This document shows, piece after piece, positions 1-9,783 of a stretch of DNA of 64,000 nucleotides. The DNA is from an uncultured SAR86 cluster bacterium. GTDB taxonomy: Bacteria; Pseudomonadota; Gammaproteobacteria; Magnimaribacterales; D2472. Location: positions 62,001-126,000 of the forward strand of contig CACKEY010000004.1 of the NCBI GenBank assembly GCA_902599315.1, in the 5' to 3' direction. The notes beneath the pieces are model-generated. The model was not told the DNA's origin. It did no database searches and saw only the letters and a list, made by a program, of their open reading frames with translations. Numbering within the stretch: position 1 is the first letter of the stretch; the number at the start of each line of letters is the position of its first letter. A program made the translations under genes and the position numbers.

Positions 1-586
1 TGTAACTAATTTGATCGATATCAAAAAAATCCAGATTAAAAAAAGTTTTGCTAAATAAATTCCAAAAATAAGACTCCCCTTGTTTATTTTTAAAACCTCT
101 TATTTCAACAAAAGCAGTTTTATCAAATCTCTTCTGATCTAAGGACATAAAAATAAATCTTGCATATGAAAGTAATGAACCTCTTCCTTTACCCCGAAAA
201 TCTGGCTTTAGAAATAAAGTTCCTAATTCTGTGTAAGGTTTTTTATACAAATACATTGAAAGGACGTCTAGGTCTTTACCAAAGTTTAAAGACTTAGATT
301 TGAGTGTTAAATTTGATTTCTTAAAAAAAACTGAAGGTTTTTTTTTAGAAACCGAAGTGTAAATTGCTGATAGTCCCACAATCTTATTATTATCCTCGAG
401 AACAAATAAGTAGCTATCATGATTGGGTTTTTTAATATTCTTTTTCTGAGATCTTTCAGACCAAAGTAATCTCTTTTTTATTTCTTGGCTTGTTTTAGGC
501 ATAGTGGTCATACCTGCACCAGAATTCTTGATTAAATGCTCAACATTTTTTAAGTCTGAGCTTTTTACAAGTCTAACTAGCTTCAT
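1..586 (-). CDS. astA: arginine N-succinyltransferase-like protein (partial, 3' end outside window)
   Basis: Read by eye on minus strand from ATG at 586: MKLVRLVKSSDLKNVEHLIKNSGAGMTTMP...LFVLEDNNKIVGLSAIYTS...ELGTLFLKPDFRGKGRGSLLSYARFIFMS...; resembles AstA (GxGxTxxP, TLFLxPxxRxxGxGxLLSxxRFxFM). Open to window edge, so absent from the ORF track. Confidence 0.75.
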   Translation of the reverse strand, partial: MKLVRLVKSSDLKNVEHLIKNSGAGMTTMPKTSQEIKKRLLWSERSQKKNIKKPNHDSYLFVLEDNNKIVGLSAIYTSVSKKKPSVFFKKSNLTLKSKSLNFGKDLDVLSMYLYKKPYTELGTLFLKPDFRGKGRGSLLSYARFIFMSLDQKRFDKTAFVEIRGFKNKQGESYFWNLFSKTFFNLDFFDIDQISY

Positions 587-640
587 GAGCTTATTATAAC
601 AATTATAGTTTTTTGAGAGTTCTATTAACGCTAAAAGGGA

Positions 641-1513
641 CTAATGACGAAGCTCGCAAACAATTTCGTTATAAAATTTTTGCATGCCTTCTATCTTTTG
701 CTCCAAAGGAGCATCATTCATAATTCCGTATAACATCCAAGGATAAGTTGTCATGGTTGTGACACCTAAATCTTTCATCTTCTTGAAGCCATCCTTGCTA
801 AAGGCATCCCAACAAGTAAAACAAATATACTCATAGTTTTTCTTATCTGGAAACTCTTTTCTTTTTAAGTTTACTTTGCTCATTAATTCTTCTAGCTCAC
901 TTAAACTGTGCATATCTGAAATCCATCCATCATGACTTGCAGCTCTTTTTATTGCTGGTTCTGAAAAACCTCCCACATAAATAGGTATATCATTCTTTGG
1001 AGCAGGAAGCATTTCTAATTTTTTAAAGTTAAAAAATTTCCCATTGAAATCTACCATCTTCCCAGACCAAAGTAATTTCATAATCTCAAGCATTTCATCC
1101 GCTCTTGCGCCTCTTCGCCTAAATTCTTGTCCACCTGCCTCAAATTCCTCTGGCATCCAGCCCATGCCAACACCAAGATCAAATCTGCCATTGGAAACTG
1201 CATCGAGAGTTGAGACCTCTTTTGCAACCCTCAGTGGATTCCTTGCCGGGAGAACATATACGCTAGTATAAAATCTGATGTTTTTAGTTGCTCCAGCTAA
1301 AAAAGATAGAGTGCTAATAGGATCAGGCCAATCGGTACCCTGCTCCCATCTTACACTTCCATCATCAGTGTATGGATATGGTACAGAAAATGTTTCTGGG
1401 TGGATTAAATGATCCGAGACTGCAAGAAAATCATAACCAATTTCATCTGCAGCAATCCCCAATGGCTTAATTTCATCCATTGGTAAAATTGATAAAGGTA
1501 TTGCAAATTTCAT
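641..1513 (-). CDS. LLM class (luciferase-like) flavin/F420-dependent oxidoreductase
   Basis: Luciferase-like TIM barrel motifs (DFLAVSDHLIHP, GRFDLGVGMGWMPEEFEAGG, PIYVGGFSEPAIKRAA). Confidence 0.85.
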   Translation of the reverse strand: MKFAIPLSILPMDEIKPLGIAADEIGYDFLAVSDHLIHPETFSVPYPYTDDGSVRWEQGTDWPDPISTLSFLAGATKNIRFYTSVYVLPARNPLRVAKEVSTLDAVSNGRFDLGVGMGWMPEEFEAGGQEFRRRGARADEMLEIMKLLWSGKMVDFNGKFFNFKKLEMLPAPKNDIPIYVGGFSEPAIKRAASHDGWISDMHSLSELEELMSKVNLKRKEFPDKKNYEYICFTCWDAFSKDGFKKMKDLGVTTMTTYPWMLYGIMNDAPLEQKIEGMQKFYNEIVCELRH

Positions 1514-2697
1514 ATTCCTATTGCCCTAGTGATAAACCAAAAAGTACCCATAGAGAATACTACAACACCAGCAAAATTATGAATAGAATTAAAATAGGCA
1601 TTTGAGAGAAACCTTTTTGATAAAGCTAATAAGCTCAAGATTCCAAATGCAACTGCAAGTTGACCAATCTCAACGCCGATATTAAAACTTAAAATAATTG
1701 GCAACAATTTATCTTGAGGTAAACCTACTTCAGATATAGCTCCTGCAAATCCTAATCCATGAATTAATCCAAAAAATACAGTTATTAATAATGGCAGCCA
1801 TAGAGAGTTATAATGCATAGTCAAGCTTAGATAAATAGTTAAAAATAAGGCTAAACCAAAAATTAACATAGGGTCTAAAGTTCCAAAAATTACTAGAGGG
1901 GTAAATGCTAAAACTGCAAAGATGAAATTTTTTATGAGTCTGTCAAATTCATAATTGTGTTTAAAAAACTTCTCTAAGGCCAAAAGTAATATCGAAAATC
2001 CAATTAAGATTTCTACCATCACTGAATGAACTCTTAAAACATTCATCGCACCAAATCCCAAAGTTAAGCTATGACCAATGGTAAATCCAGTAATTGCAAT
2101 TATTAAGAATCTACCTTGAAACAATAATAACAGGCCTAGCAAAAAAACAAGATGATCCCAACCACCCAAAATATGTTCAATTCCAGAAAATAAATAGCTT
2201 AAGTATGAACTTTGGTTCTTCTTTGATTCTGACAAAGAACCTATAAGCCAAACATCAGATGAATTGGCAAACATAAATTCAGGAATTGTTTCATCATCTA
2301 TTGATCCTCTAGCAATATGTGTATGAATTGGGCCTAAATCTTGAAATAAAGAAATAGATACCTGTGATGGCATTTCCACGCATTTAAAATCCCAAAAAAA
2401 CTTCAAGACCCCAGCTGCATTATTTTCATTGAATGTTACTGATTCTTGAATCTGACACTGATCTCCCAAATTAATTGAATTTTGAAGATAAGTTAAAAAA
2501 TCTGGATATGATCGATATTTTGTTTCAGGCCTTAAAAGTCTAAAAATACCTTGTTTAATAGTTCCGGTAACCTTTATTTCAACCCCATCCTCAACATTAA
2601 GAAATTGGAATTTAGAATATGACTCACTTCGATTATGAGCTTCCAGCGAGGGAAGCAAAATAAGAAAAAATATGATAAATATTTTTTTATAATTCAT
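1510..2697 (-). CDS. HupE/UreJ-like membrane protein with N-terminal extracytoplasmic domain
   Basis: Signal-like N-terminus, then multi-TM region with GIEHILGGWDHLVFLLGLLLL, GFTIGHSLTLGF, GLIHGLGFAGA, NIGVEIGQLAVAF motifs. Confidence 0.8.
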   Translation of the reverse strand: MNYKKIFIIFFLILLPSLEAHNRSESYSKFQFLNVEDGVEIKVTGTIKQGIFRLLRPETKYRSYPDFLTYLQNSINLGDQCQIQESVTFNENNAAGVLKFFWDFKCVEMPSQVSISLFQDLGPIHTHIARGSIDDETIPEFMFANSSDVWLIGSLSESKKNQSSYLSYLFSGIEHILGGWDHLVFLLGLLLLFQGRFLIIAITGFTIGHSLTLGFGAMNVLRVHSVMVEILIGFSILLLALEKFFKHNYEFDRLIKNFIFAVLAFTPLVIFGTLDPMLIFGLALFLTIYLSLTMHYNSLWLPLLITVFFGLIHGLGFAGAISEVGLPQDKLLPIILSFNIGVEIGQLAVAFGILSLLALSKRFLSNAYFNSIHNFAGVVVFSMGTFWFITRAIGI

Positions 2698-3988
2698 TCG
2701 CTTTTACAACATCGTACCAATTTCTTAAATCTTCTAAATATTCATCAAGCATTTGCTCTCCTTGATAACGAATATATTCTGATTCAACTTCTTTTGAAAC
2801 ATCACCAAATGGAGGAGCGCTTGAAATTATCTTTTTGATTAGTATCAGAATATGAGCTTGTTCATCAAACTCTATCAATTCACTGACTTCACCCTCCTCA
2901 AGGTCTAAAGCAATCTGAGTTAGCGAAGGTCCTATGTATTCTCTGATTTTCATGGCAGGCAATATAGTATTTGGCAGTGTGATCACTTCATTTTCAGCAA
3001 GAGATTTTGCCTTTGCAAAATCTCCTGCAATTAAAAAATCTCTTGCCTTGATTGCAAGCTCTTTATTGTTGGATTTAAAACTTAACTTTATAAGATGAAG
3101 CTTTGGGCTTGGAGTAAAAAGATCTTCGTTAAGTGAATAAAAATTTTCTAAATCGTTCTGAGAAATTGTTAATTCATTTGCATCTGAGATAATCGAACTG
3201 ATCATCTTTTGTATGATAATGCTTCGAATCTCAGAATCATTCTCAATCATTCCAAGATCAATACCCCTCTGAATAAGAAGTTCCTCATCTATCATTCTTT
3301 CAAGGATATTTTCAGGATCAGAATCTATCAAACCTGTCTTTCTTGATTGCGCTATTGATTCTAAATACGACTGATATTTCTCTTTTGAAATTGCTCTCTC
3401 ATCAATTTTAGCGACCCAATTTAATTGAGCGATATCTACCTCTTTAATAAAACTTGACCCAATTATCAAAACAGAAATAATTCCACCAAGAAGAATCAAA
3501 GGGTGAATATCAAACTTCCATTGAAAAAAATGTTTAGTTTTTTCTATTGGAGTTAAAGTCATCTTTATGTGATCAATATCATCCTCTAAATAAACTTCAC
3601 CAATCGGTTCAAACCCAAATTCTTTATAAAAATTTAATAATCTATATTGAGCTGAGAGGCTAATATCATATTTAGGATACTTTAAAGCACAAAAATCAAT
3701 GGCCATCTTAGTAAGAACTTTGCCCAAACCTTCTCTTCTGACACTTTCTTTGGTTAAAACTCTGCCAATTTCAGGACCATCATATCTTTGACCAGGTTTA
3801 CCTACTCTCAAATAGCCGACTAGTTCAGAATCTTGATATGCAAGTAGATGATCGCAGTCTTGATCTTTAAAATCGGCATCAATAAATGCACAGTCTTGCT
3901 CAACAACAAAAACTTCCTGACGAAGATTCAATAGTCCATATAGCTCCTGTTTCGTGAGAGCAGAGTATGATTTCCATTTAAATTCCAT
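2687..3988 (-). CDS. ElaA-like GNAT acetyltransferase fused through a TM segment to a PpiC/SurA-like peptidylprolyl isomerase domain
   Basis: N-terminal LRQEVFVVEQDCAF...YLRVGKPGQRYDGPEIGRVLTKESVRREGLGKVL (ElaA/GNAT); TM HPLILLGGIISVLIIGSSFI; C-terminal SurA-N-like helices and degenerate parvulin domain. Confidence 0.75.
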   Translation of the reverse strand: MEFKWKSYSALTKQELYGLLNLRQEVFVVEQDCAFIDADFKDQDCDHLLAYQDSELVGYLRVGKPGQRYDGPEIGRVLTKESVRREGLGKVLTKMAIDFCALKYPKYDISLSAQYRLLNFYKEFGFEPIGEVYLEDDIDHIKMTLTPIEKTKHFFQWKFDIHPLILLGGIISVLIIGSSFIKEVDIAQLNWVAKIDERAISKEKYQSYLESIAQSRKTGLIDSDPENILERMIDEELLIQRGIDLGMIENDSEIRSIIIQKMISSIISDANELTISQNDLENFYSLNEDLFTPSPKLHLIKLSFKSNNKELAIKARDFLIAGDFAKAKSLAENEVITLPNTILPAMKIREYIGPSLTQIALDLEEGEVSELIEFDEQAHILILIKKIISSAPPFGDVSKEVESEYIRYQGEQMLDEYLEDLRNWYDVVKANEL

Positions 3989-4044
3989 GCTGAGATTATA
4001 TTGGTTTTATTGCGTATAATCTTAACTCAAAAGAGGAGATTAAT

Positions 4045-4524
4045 ATGAGTGAGTTATACAACATAAGTGTCAAAGACATAGATATGAATTTAGTTGATTT
4101 AAGTTCCTATGAAGGCAAAACATTGTTAATTGTTAATGTAGCTAGTAAGTGCGGCTTTACTCCACAATACAAAGATCTGCAAAACCTATATGAGAAATAT
4201 CAAGATCAAGGATTAGAAGTGTTAGGCTTCCCATGTAATCAATTTGGCGCTCAAGAGCCTGGAACGAATGAAGAAGTGAAATCATTTTGTGATCTTAATT
4301 ACAATGTTTCATTCAAGATGTTCGATAAAATCGATGTAAACGGATCAGATGCTAGCCCTTTATTTAAATTTCTTAAACATGAATCTCCTGGAATCATGGG
4401 CACAGAAGCAATTAAATGGAATTTTACTAAATTCCTTGTTAATAAAGATGGTCAGGTAATTAAAAGATTTGCTCCCAAAGATGGTGAATCAGAGATTGAA
4501 TCCGAATTACAAAAAATCTTATAA
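4045..4524 (+). CDS. glutathione peroxidase (Cys type)
   Basis: NVASKCGFTPQYKDLQ, FPCNQFGAQEPGTNEE, IKWNFTKFLV motifs. Confidence 0.93.
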   Translation: MSELYNISVKDIDMNLVDLSSYEGKTLLIVNVASKCGFTPQYKDLQNLYEKYQDQGLEVLGFPCNQFGAQEPGTNEEVKSFCDLNYNVSFKMFDKIDVNGSDASPLFKFLKHESPGIMGTEAIKWNFTKFLVNKDGQVIKRFAPKDGESEIESELQKIL

Positions 4525-4525
4525 G

Positions 4526-4966
4526 TTAAATTATTAAACTCATCAAAAGAGCGTCCTCTTTTTCAGGCTTACTGTAGTAATCCTGTCGTATGGCATCTTT
4601 ATAAAATCCATTTTTTTTATATAGATTAATAGCAACTAAATTTGAAACCCTTACTTCAAGGTTAATGACTTTTACCCCAACAGCTTTGTTTTGAAGAATA
4701 ACTTGTTTTAAAAGTTTGTCGCCCAGGCCCTTTCGATGATATGCAGGATCAATTGCAATATTTAGTAAATGTGATTCAGGAATTATTGGTGAATAGATAG
4801 CAAAACCTATTATTGTCTCAGCATGCTCAAGCACTGTTGAATAATGCCCAACCTCCATGGATGAAATAAATTGAGCTTTTGTCCAAGGCATAAGATTAGT
4901 AGAGTTTTCAATCTCTACAATAGATTCAATATCATCCGAACTAGCAGGTCTAATTTTCGTTTGCAT
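4526..4966 (-). CDS. rimI: ribosomal protein S18-alanine N-acetyltransferase
   Basis: GNAT fold, MPWTKAQF, HLLNIAIDPAYHRKGLGDKLL, NLEVRVSNLVAINLYKKNGF. Confidence 0.88.
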   Translation of the reverse strand: MQTKIRPASSDDIESIVEIENSTNLMPWTKAQFISSMEVGHYSTVLEHAETIIGFAIYSPIIPESHLLNIAIDPAYHRKGLGDKLLKQVILQNKAVGVKVINLEVRVSNLVAINLYKKNGFYKDAIRQDYYSKPEKEDALLMSLII

Positions 4967-5400
4967 TAGGTTGCTTGCAAAGGCTTAAGTTTTTGCCAAA
5001 GAGTTTTTTTTAAATTTGAATCAATGAGCATCTGTTCTAATGAGGGAGAAGTTATTGCATTAAATGATATAGAGGATTCTATTGAACTTGAAAATATGAT
5101 GATTGCCTTTAAGTTTTCACCCTCAGAAAACTGACGAATTTCTATAGGCTGCTTATTGGAGGTCAAAAAAGCTCCCATTGTTGCTGAGGCACTTGGTCCA
5201 CGAATGGAGTCAACTATAGCTTCTAGCAACTTCATTTCTTTTTCAGAGTAATCATCTACAGAATTAGCATGTAGTGTTAGAATATTGTCCTTTTTAAAGA
5301 AGAAGATTCTTGTTTCATCATTAGATTGATGTTTATTTGAATCTCCAAAAAGAGGAATACCAATTTTAGATAAAATAAATTGAGATTTGTTTGATAGCAT
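4966..5400 (-). CDS. candidate divergent DNA polymerase III psi subunit (HolD-like)
   Basis: Overlaps rimI start by one base (TAATG), as holD-rimI neighbours in E. coli; N-term FILSKIGIPLFG and C-term SPSLEQMLIDSNLKKTLWQKL resemble psi ends. Start MLSNKSQF at 5400 preferred over track start 5439. Confidence 0.5.
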   Translation of the reverse strand: MLSNKSQFILSKIGIPLFGDSNKHQSNDETRIFFFKKDNILTLHANSVDDYSEKEMKLLEAIVDSIRGPSASATMGAFLTSNKQPIEIRQFSEGENLKAIIIFSSSIESSISFNAITSPSLEQMLIDSNLKKTLWQKLKPLQAT

Positions 5401-5410
5401 CACAAAAGCA

Positions 5411-7084
5411 ATGATGAAAGATTTAATTAAAAAATACAAACCTTTTGAGCCTATTCCATTGAAAGGAAGGCAATGGCCAAATACGGTTATTCAAGCAGCA
5501 CCACGTTGGTGCTCAGTTGATCTTCGCGATGGAAATCAAGCTCTTATTGAACCCATGGGTCATGAGAGAAAAAAACGAATGTTTAAACTTTTATGTGATC
5601 TAGGATTCAAAGAAATCGAAGTAGGTTTTCCAGCTGCTTCTGAGACTGACTTTGAATTTGTAAGATGGTTAATTGAAGAAAAGCAAATTCCCTCAGATGT
5701 CACAATACAAGTATTAACTCAAGCAAGAGATCACATTATAGAAAGAACTTTCGAATCACTTGAGGGAGCATCACAAGCTATAGTGCATTTTTATAACTCG
5801 ACTTCCACGCTGCAAAGAAAAGTAGTTTTTGATCAAGATAAATCTGGAATAAAAAAAATAGCAACCGATGGAGCAAAGCTTGTAAAAAAACTTGCGTTAA
5901 CTCAAAGTGAAACAAAATGGTCTTTTGAATACTCTCCAGAAAGCTTTACAGGTACTGAGCTTGATTATGCTGCAGAGGTTTGTGATTCTGTTGTCGATAT
6001 TTTAAAAGATGCAACATCTGAAAAAATCATTATCAATCTGCCAGCGACAGTTGAAATGGCAACACCAAATGTATACGGTGACCAAATTGAATGGATGAAT
6101 GAAAATTTAGAAAATCGAGAAAGTATTTGTCTCTCTTTACATCCTCACAATGATCGTGGAACTGCAGTAGCAGCCTCTGAATTTGGATTAATGGCAGGCG
6201 CTGATAGAGTTGAAGGAACATTATTTGGTAATGGAGAAAGAACTGGCAATGTTGATATTGTCACTATTGCATTAAACCTGCTTACTCAAGGCATTAATCC
6301 TGAGCTTGATTTTTCCGATATTAACTCTGTAATTAGGGAAGTTGAGTACTGCAATCAACTTCCTGTTCATCCAAGACATCCATATGCTGGTGATTTGGTT
6401 TTTACAGCTTTCTCGGGATCTCACCAAGATGCAATTAAAAAAGGACTAAATTCTTTAGAAAAATCAAATCAGTTAGAATGGGAAGTACCATATCTCCCTA
6501 TTGATCCTGCAGATCTAGGAAGATCATACGAAGCTGTTGTAAGAATAAATTCTCAATCAGGAAAAGGTGGAGTTTCTTTTATCCTTGAAAAGGATCATGG
6601 TGTCTCTCTTCCACGAAGACTGCAAATCAACCTGAGTCAAAAAGTACAAAAAGTTGCTGAGGATACTGGTAAGGAAGTAATGTCCAGGGATATTTGGAAG
6701 GTATTTGAAGAAAATTATATTTCTGTTTCTGGTAGACTCAAGCTACTAAATTATGCCCTATCGTCAACTGAGGACTCTTCTGGCAATACTTCAGATCAAG
6801 TTGAGATTTCTTTAGAAGATAAAAATAAAAAAGTTAATCTTACAGGTATCGGTGGAGGCCCAATTGAGGCTTTTATATCCTCAATAAATAAGTACTTTTC
6901 AACATCTATTTCTGTTTCAGACTATCACCAGCAATCAGTTACCTCTGGTGCTGACGCAAAAGCAGCTGCATTTATTGAGCTTACTATGGATGGAAAGAAT
7001 GAATGGGGTGCAGGTATCGATGGAAATACAACAAAAGCTTCTTTTCAAGCCATTATCTCAGGACTTAACAAGCTAATTACTTAA
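5411..7084 (+). CDS. leuA: 2-isopropylmalate synthase
   Basis: WPNTVIQAAPRWCSVDLRDGNQALIEPM, LHPHNDRGTAVAASE, GNGERTGNVDIVT; start likely MMKDLIKKYKPF at 5411 (track start 5387). Confidence 0.93.
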   Translation: MMKDLIKKYKPFEPIPLKGRQWPNTVIQAAPRWCSVDLRDGNQALIEPMGHERKKRMFKLLCDLGFKEIEVGFPAASETDFEFVRWLIEEKQIPSDVTIQVLTQARDHIIERTFESLEGASQAIVHFYNSTSTLQRKVVFDQDKSGIKKIATDGAKLVKKLALTQSETKWSFEYSPESFTGTELDYAAEVCDSVVDILKDATSEKIIINLPATVEMATPNVYGDQIEWMNENLENRESICLSLHPHNDRGTAVAASEFGLMAGADRVEGTLFGNGERTGNVDIVTIALNLLTQGINPELDFSDINSVIREVEYCNQLPVHPRHPYAGDLVFTAFSGSHQDAIKKGLNSLEKSNQLEWEVPYLPIDPADLGRSYEAVVRINSQSGKGGVSFILEKDHGVSLPRRLQINLSQKVQKVAEDTGKEVMSRDIWKVFEENYISVSGRLKLLNYALSSTEDSSGNTSDQVEISLEDKNKKVNLTGIGGGPIEAFISSINKYFSTSISVSDYHQQSVTSGADAKAAAFIELTMDGKNEWGAGIDGNTTKASFQAIISGLNKLIT

Positions 7085-7850
7085 AGTTAGGTTCACGCTT
7101 TTCTAGAAAAGCTTTAACGCCCTCCATGTTTTCGTCAGATCCAAAAATATTATTTTGAGCCTCTGCCTCAGCTTTAAATGTTTCATCATATGATTGAGTA
7201 ATTGAATCATTCATAAGTTTTTTTGTGAGTGATAATGCCTGAGGTGATCGTTTTGATAAATGCTCTGCCCATTTTTTTGTCTCAGAGGATAATTTATCTA
7301 ATTCCACTACTTTGTTAGCAATACCCATGCTCAAACAATCAGCAGAAGATATTTTTTTTGCCTCAATTGCGAATTCTAAAGCTCTTGCATATCCAATGGC
7401 TCTTGTTAATAGAAAACTAAGTCCACCATCTGGAACTAATGCAATGTTACTAAATACTGACATGATATATGAGTCTTTAGCCATGATTCTAAGGTCGCAT
7501 GCCATAGCCAATGCGGCACCGATACCTGCAGCGGCACCATTTATTGAACCAATGACTGGTTTTGGCATTTCAATGATATTCTTTAAAAACGGATAATAGC
7601 CTCGTATCAAAGCGTCCTTGGTATCAGACCAAGATGCATCTCTTTCAGTTAAGTCGGCACCGGCGGAAAAGCCTCTACCTTCTCCAGTTATAACTAAAAC
7701 TCTGATTTGAGAGTCATTTTTTACCTTTTCAGTAGCGTCACCCATATCCCAAACAAGCTGCTCATTGAAAGCATTCATCATTTTTGGTCGATTAATAGTG
7801 AGCGTTGCTACTTTATTTTCAACTTCTAAACTTATGGTTTCATAACTCAT
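7077..7850 (-). CDS. enoyl-CoA hydratase/isomerase family protein
   Basis: Crotonase motifs GRGFSAGADL, GSINGAAAGIGAALAMACDLRI. Confidence 0.9.
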   Translation of the reverse strand: MSYETISLEVENKVATLTINRPKMMNAFNEQLVWDMGDATEKVKNDSQIRVLVITGEGRGFSAGADLTERDASWSDTKDALIRGYYPFLKNIIEMPKPVIGSINGAAAGIGAALAMACDLRIMAKDSYIMSVFSNIALVPDGGLSFLLTRAIGYARALEFAIEAKKISSADCLSMGIANKVVELDKLSSETKKWAEHLSKRSPQALSLTKKLMNDSITQSYDETFKAEAEAQNNIFGSDENMEGVKAFLEKREPNFK

Positions 7851-7871
7851 ACTTTTCTCCTGATTGATTAA

Positions 7872-8849
7872 TTATTTCTCATTTAAGATTAAATCGCCAT
7901 CAGAAAAAGTTAAAAAAGCACTCTTTTGATCATTATCTGCTCTTGACCAATTAACCCTAGTCTTTGAGCTTGGATTTGAAAAGATAAATGCTTTTAAAAT
8001 TTCTCCAATTATCTTTTTATTTGGCATAGCCAGATTATTAGCTTTAATCCAAAATCTGATAATCTCTGTGCAAATTTCTTCATCTAGATCTAGCAAGAAT
8101 TTTCTCTCTAATTTAGAACCTTTGATATTTTCTCCAAATTGTCGCACGATTAAATAATCATGAGCGAGTTTATGTTTTGCAACTAAATCAGCTGTTTTTT
8201 GAATTTGTGTGCTTGCATTAGGCCATCGACTTAAGATTGTTTTAAGAACTTCATTACGAATAAAATTGCGGTCCTGATTGACCTCAAAGTTAGTATTATC
8301 AGTAACAAAGTCAATATTCTGGAAAGATAGATATTCAAATAGTTGAGATTTAGAATAGCCTAGCCACGGCCTTAAAAGCGTGCCTTTTCCTAACTTACGT
8401 TTTTTTACTGGACCTTGCAGGCCGTCAAGACCAGTTCCTCGAAGAAGTCGATATAAAACTGTTTCAGCAACATCATCTGCATGATGAGCCATTAATAATT
8501 GATCATTTTTTTCAAGGACTGTTTTAAAAATACTATATCTTGCATTTCGTGCAGCTGATTCAAGACCAGATTTTTTTGGATTTATATCTACGACGTGGCT
8601 TTGAAAATTAATGTTTCTATCTTTACAGAATTTTCTGCAATGATCTTCCCATAAATCTGAGTTTTTATTTAATGAGTGATTTACATGAATTGCAGAAAGC
8701 CTGGAATAGAAGCGCTTTTCAAGACTTAGCTTATAACAAAAATGTAAAAGCGCAGAGGAATCTCCACCTCCACTAAAGGCAACTATTATATTTTTATTAG
8801 GATCAACTAGATCAAAAAAAGCTTCTGGATCAAACAAATCAAGCTCCAA
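7872..8849 (-). CDS. tilS: tRNA(Ile)-lysidine synthetase
   Basis: [15 protein letters not shown]-loop, [25 protein letters not shown]; next to accA. Confidence 0.93.
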   Translation of the reverse strand: MELDLFDPEAFFDLVDPNKNIIVAFSGGGDSSALLHFCYKLSLEKRFYSRLSAIHVNHSLNKNSDLWEDHCRKFCKDRNINFQSHVVDINPKKSGLESAARNARYSIFKTVLEKNDQLLMAHHADDVAETVLYRLLRGTGLDGLQGPVKKRKLGKGTLLRPWLGYSKSQLFEYLSFQNIDFVTDNTNFEVNQDRNFIRNEVLKTILSRWPNASTQIQKTADLVAKHKLAHDYLIVRQFGENIKGSKLERKFLLDLDEEICTEIIRFWIKANNLAMPNKKIIGEILKAFIFSNPSSKTRVNWSRADNDQKSAFLTFSDGDLILNEK

Positions 8850-9783
8850 TTTTAAGCAAACGTTGATAACGTCTTTGAAGTAACTCCTCTTGAGAGAATT
8901 TCGATAACTCAGCTATATTTGTTAATAATGATAATTTGATACTTGCTGAAATCGTATCGTAATCTTGGTGAGCTCCACCAATAGGCTCGCTAATTATCTC
9001 ATCGACAATGCCAATTTTTTTTAAATCATTTGCTCCAACCTTCATGGCTTCAGCTGCTTGAGGAGCTTTGTCAGATTCTCGCCAAACTATTGAAGCACAG
9101 GCCTCAGGAGATGCAACTGAATAGGTGCCATACTCTAAAATAGCAATATGATCACCTACACCCAATGCTAAAGCTCCCCCTGAACCACCCTCACCTGAAA
9201 CAACAACTAGAATTTTAGTTTTGAGACTAGACATAACAGCTAGGTTTCTAGCAATTGCTTCACTTTGTCCTCTTTCCTCACCCTCCACACCTGGATAAGC
9301 TCCCGCAGTATCAATAAAAGTGATGACTGGCATATTAAATTGCTCTGCAAGTAGCATTAGTCTTTTAGCTTTTCTGTAACCCTCTGGTTGAGGCATTCCA
9401 AAGTTTCTTTTAATTTTTTCTTCAGTGTCTCTGCCTTTTTCATGACCAATAATCATGACAGGAATTCCTTCTAATTTTGCAATACCTCCAACCAATGAGG
9501 CATCGTCAGCAAATTGACGATCACCGTGAAGTTCCTCGAATTCATCAAAGATTCTCTCAACAAAATCAAGTGTATGTGGCCTTGCTGGATGACGAGCAAC
9601 CTGCACTTTTTGCCAAGTAGTCAACTTAGAATATATTTTCTTTGTAAGTGCCACTTGTTTAGATTTTAACTTATCTATTTGAGGCAAAAGTTCTGGATTA
9701 TCTGATGCAGCCAATTGTAGTGCCTCGATCTTCTCAGCAACTTCAGCTATTGGTTTCTCAAACTCTAAAATATTAACAGTCAT
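8839..9783 (-). CDS. accA: acetyl-CoA carboxylase carboxyltransferase subunit alpha
   Basis: [48 protein letters not shown]. Confidence 0.97.
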   Translation of the reverse strand: MTVNILEFEKPIAEVAEKIEALQLAASDNPELLPQIDKLKSKQVALTKKIYSKLTTWQKVQVARHPARPHTLDFVERIFDEFEELHGDRQFADDASLVGGIAKLEGIPVMIIGHEKGRDTEEKIKRNFGMPQPEGYRKAKRLMLLAEQFNMPVITFIDTAGAYPGVEGEERGQSEAIARNLAVMSSLKTKILVVVSGEGGSGGALALGVGDHIAILEYGTYSVASPEACASIVWRESDKAPQAAEAMKVGANDLKKIGIVDEIISEPIGGAHQDYDTISASIKLSLLTNIAELSKFSQEELLQRRYQRLLKIGA

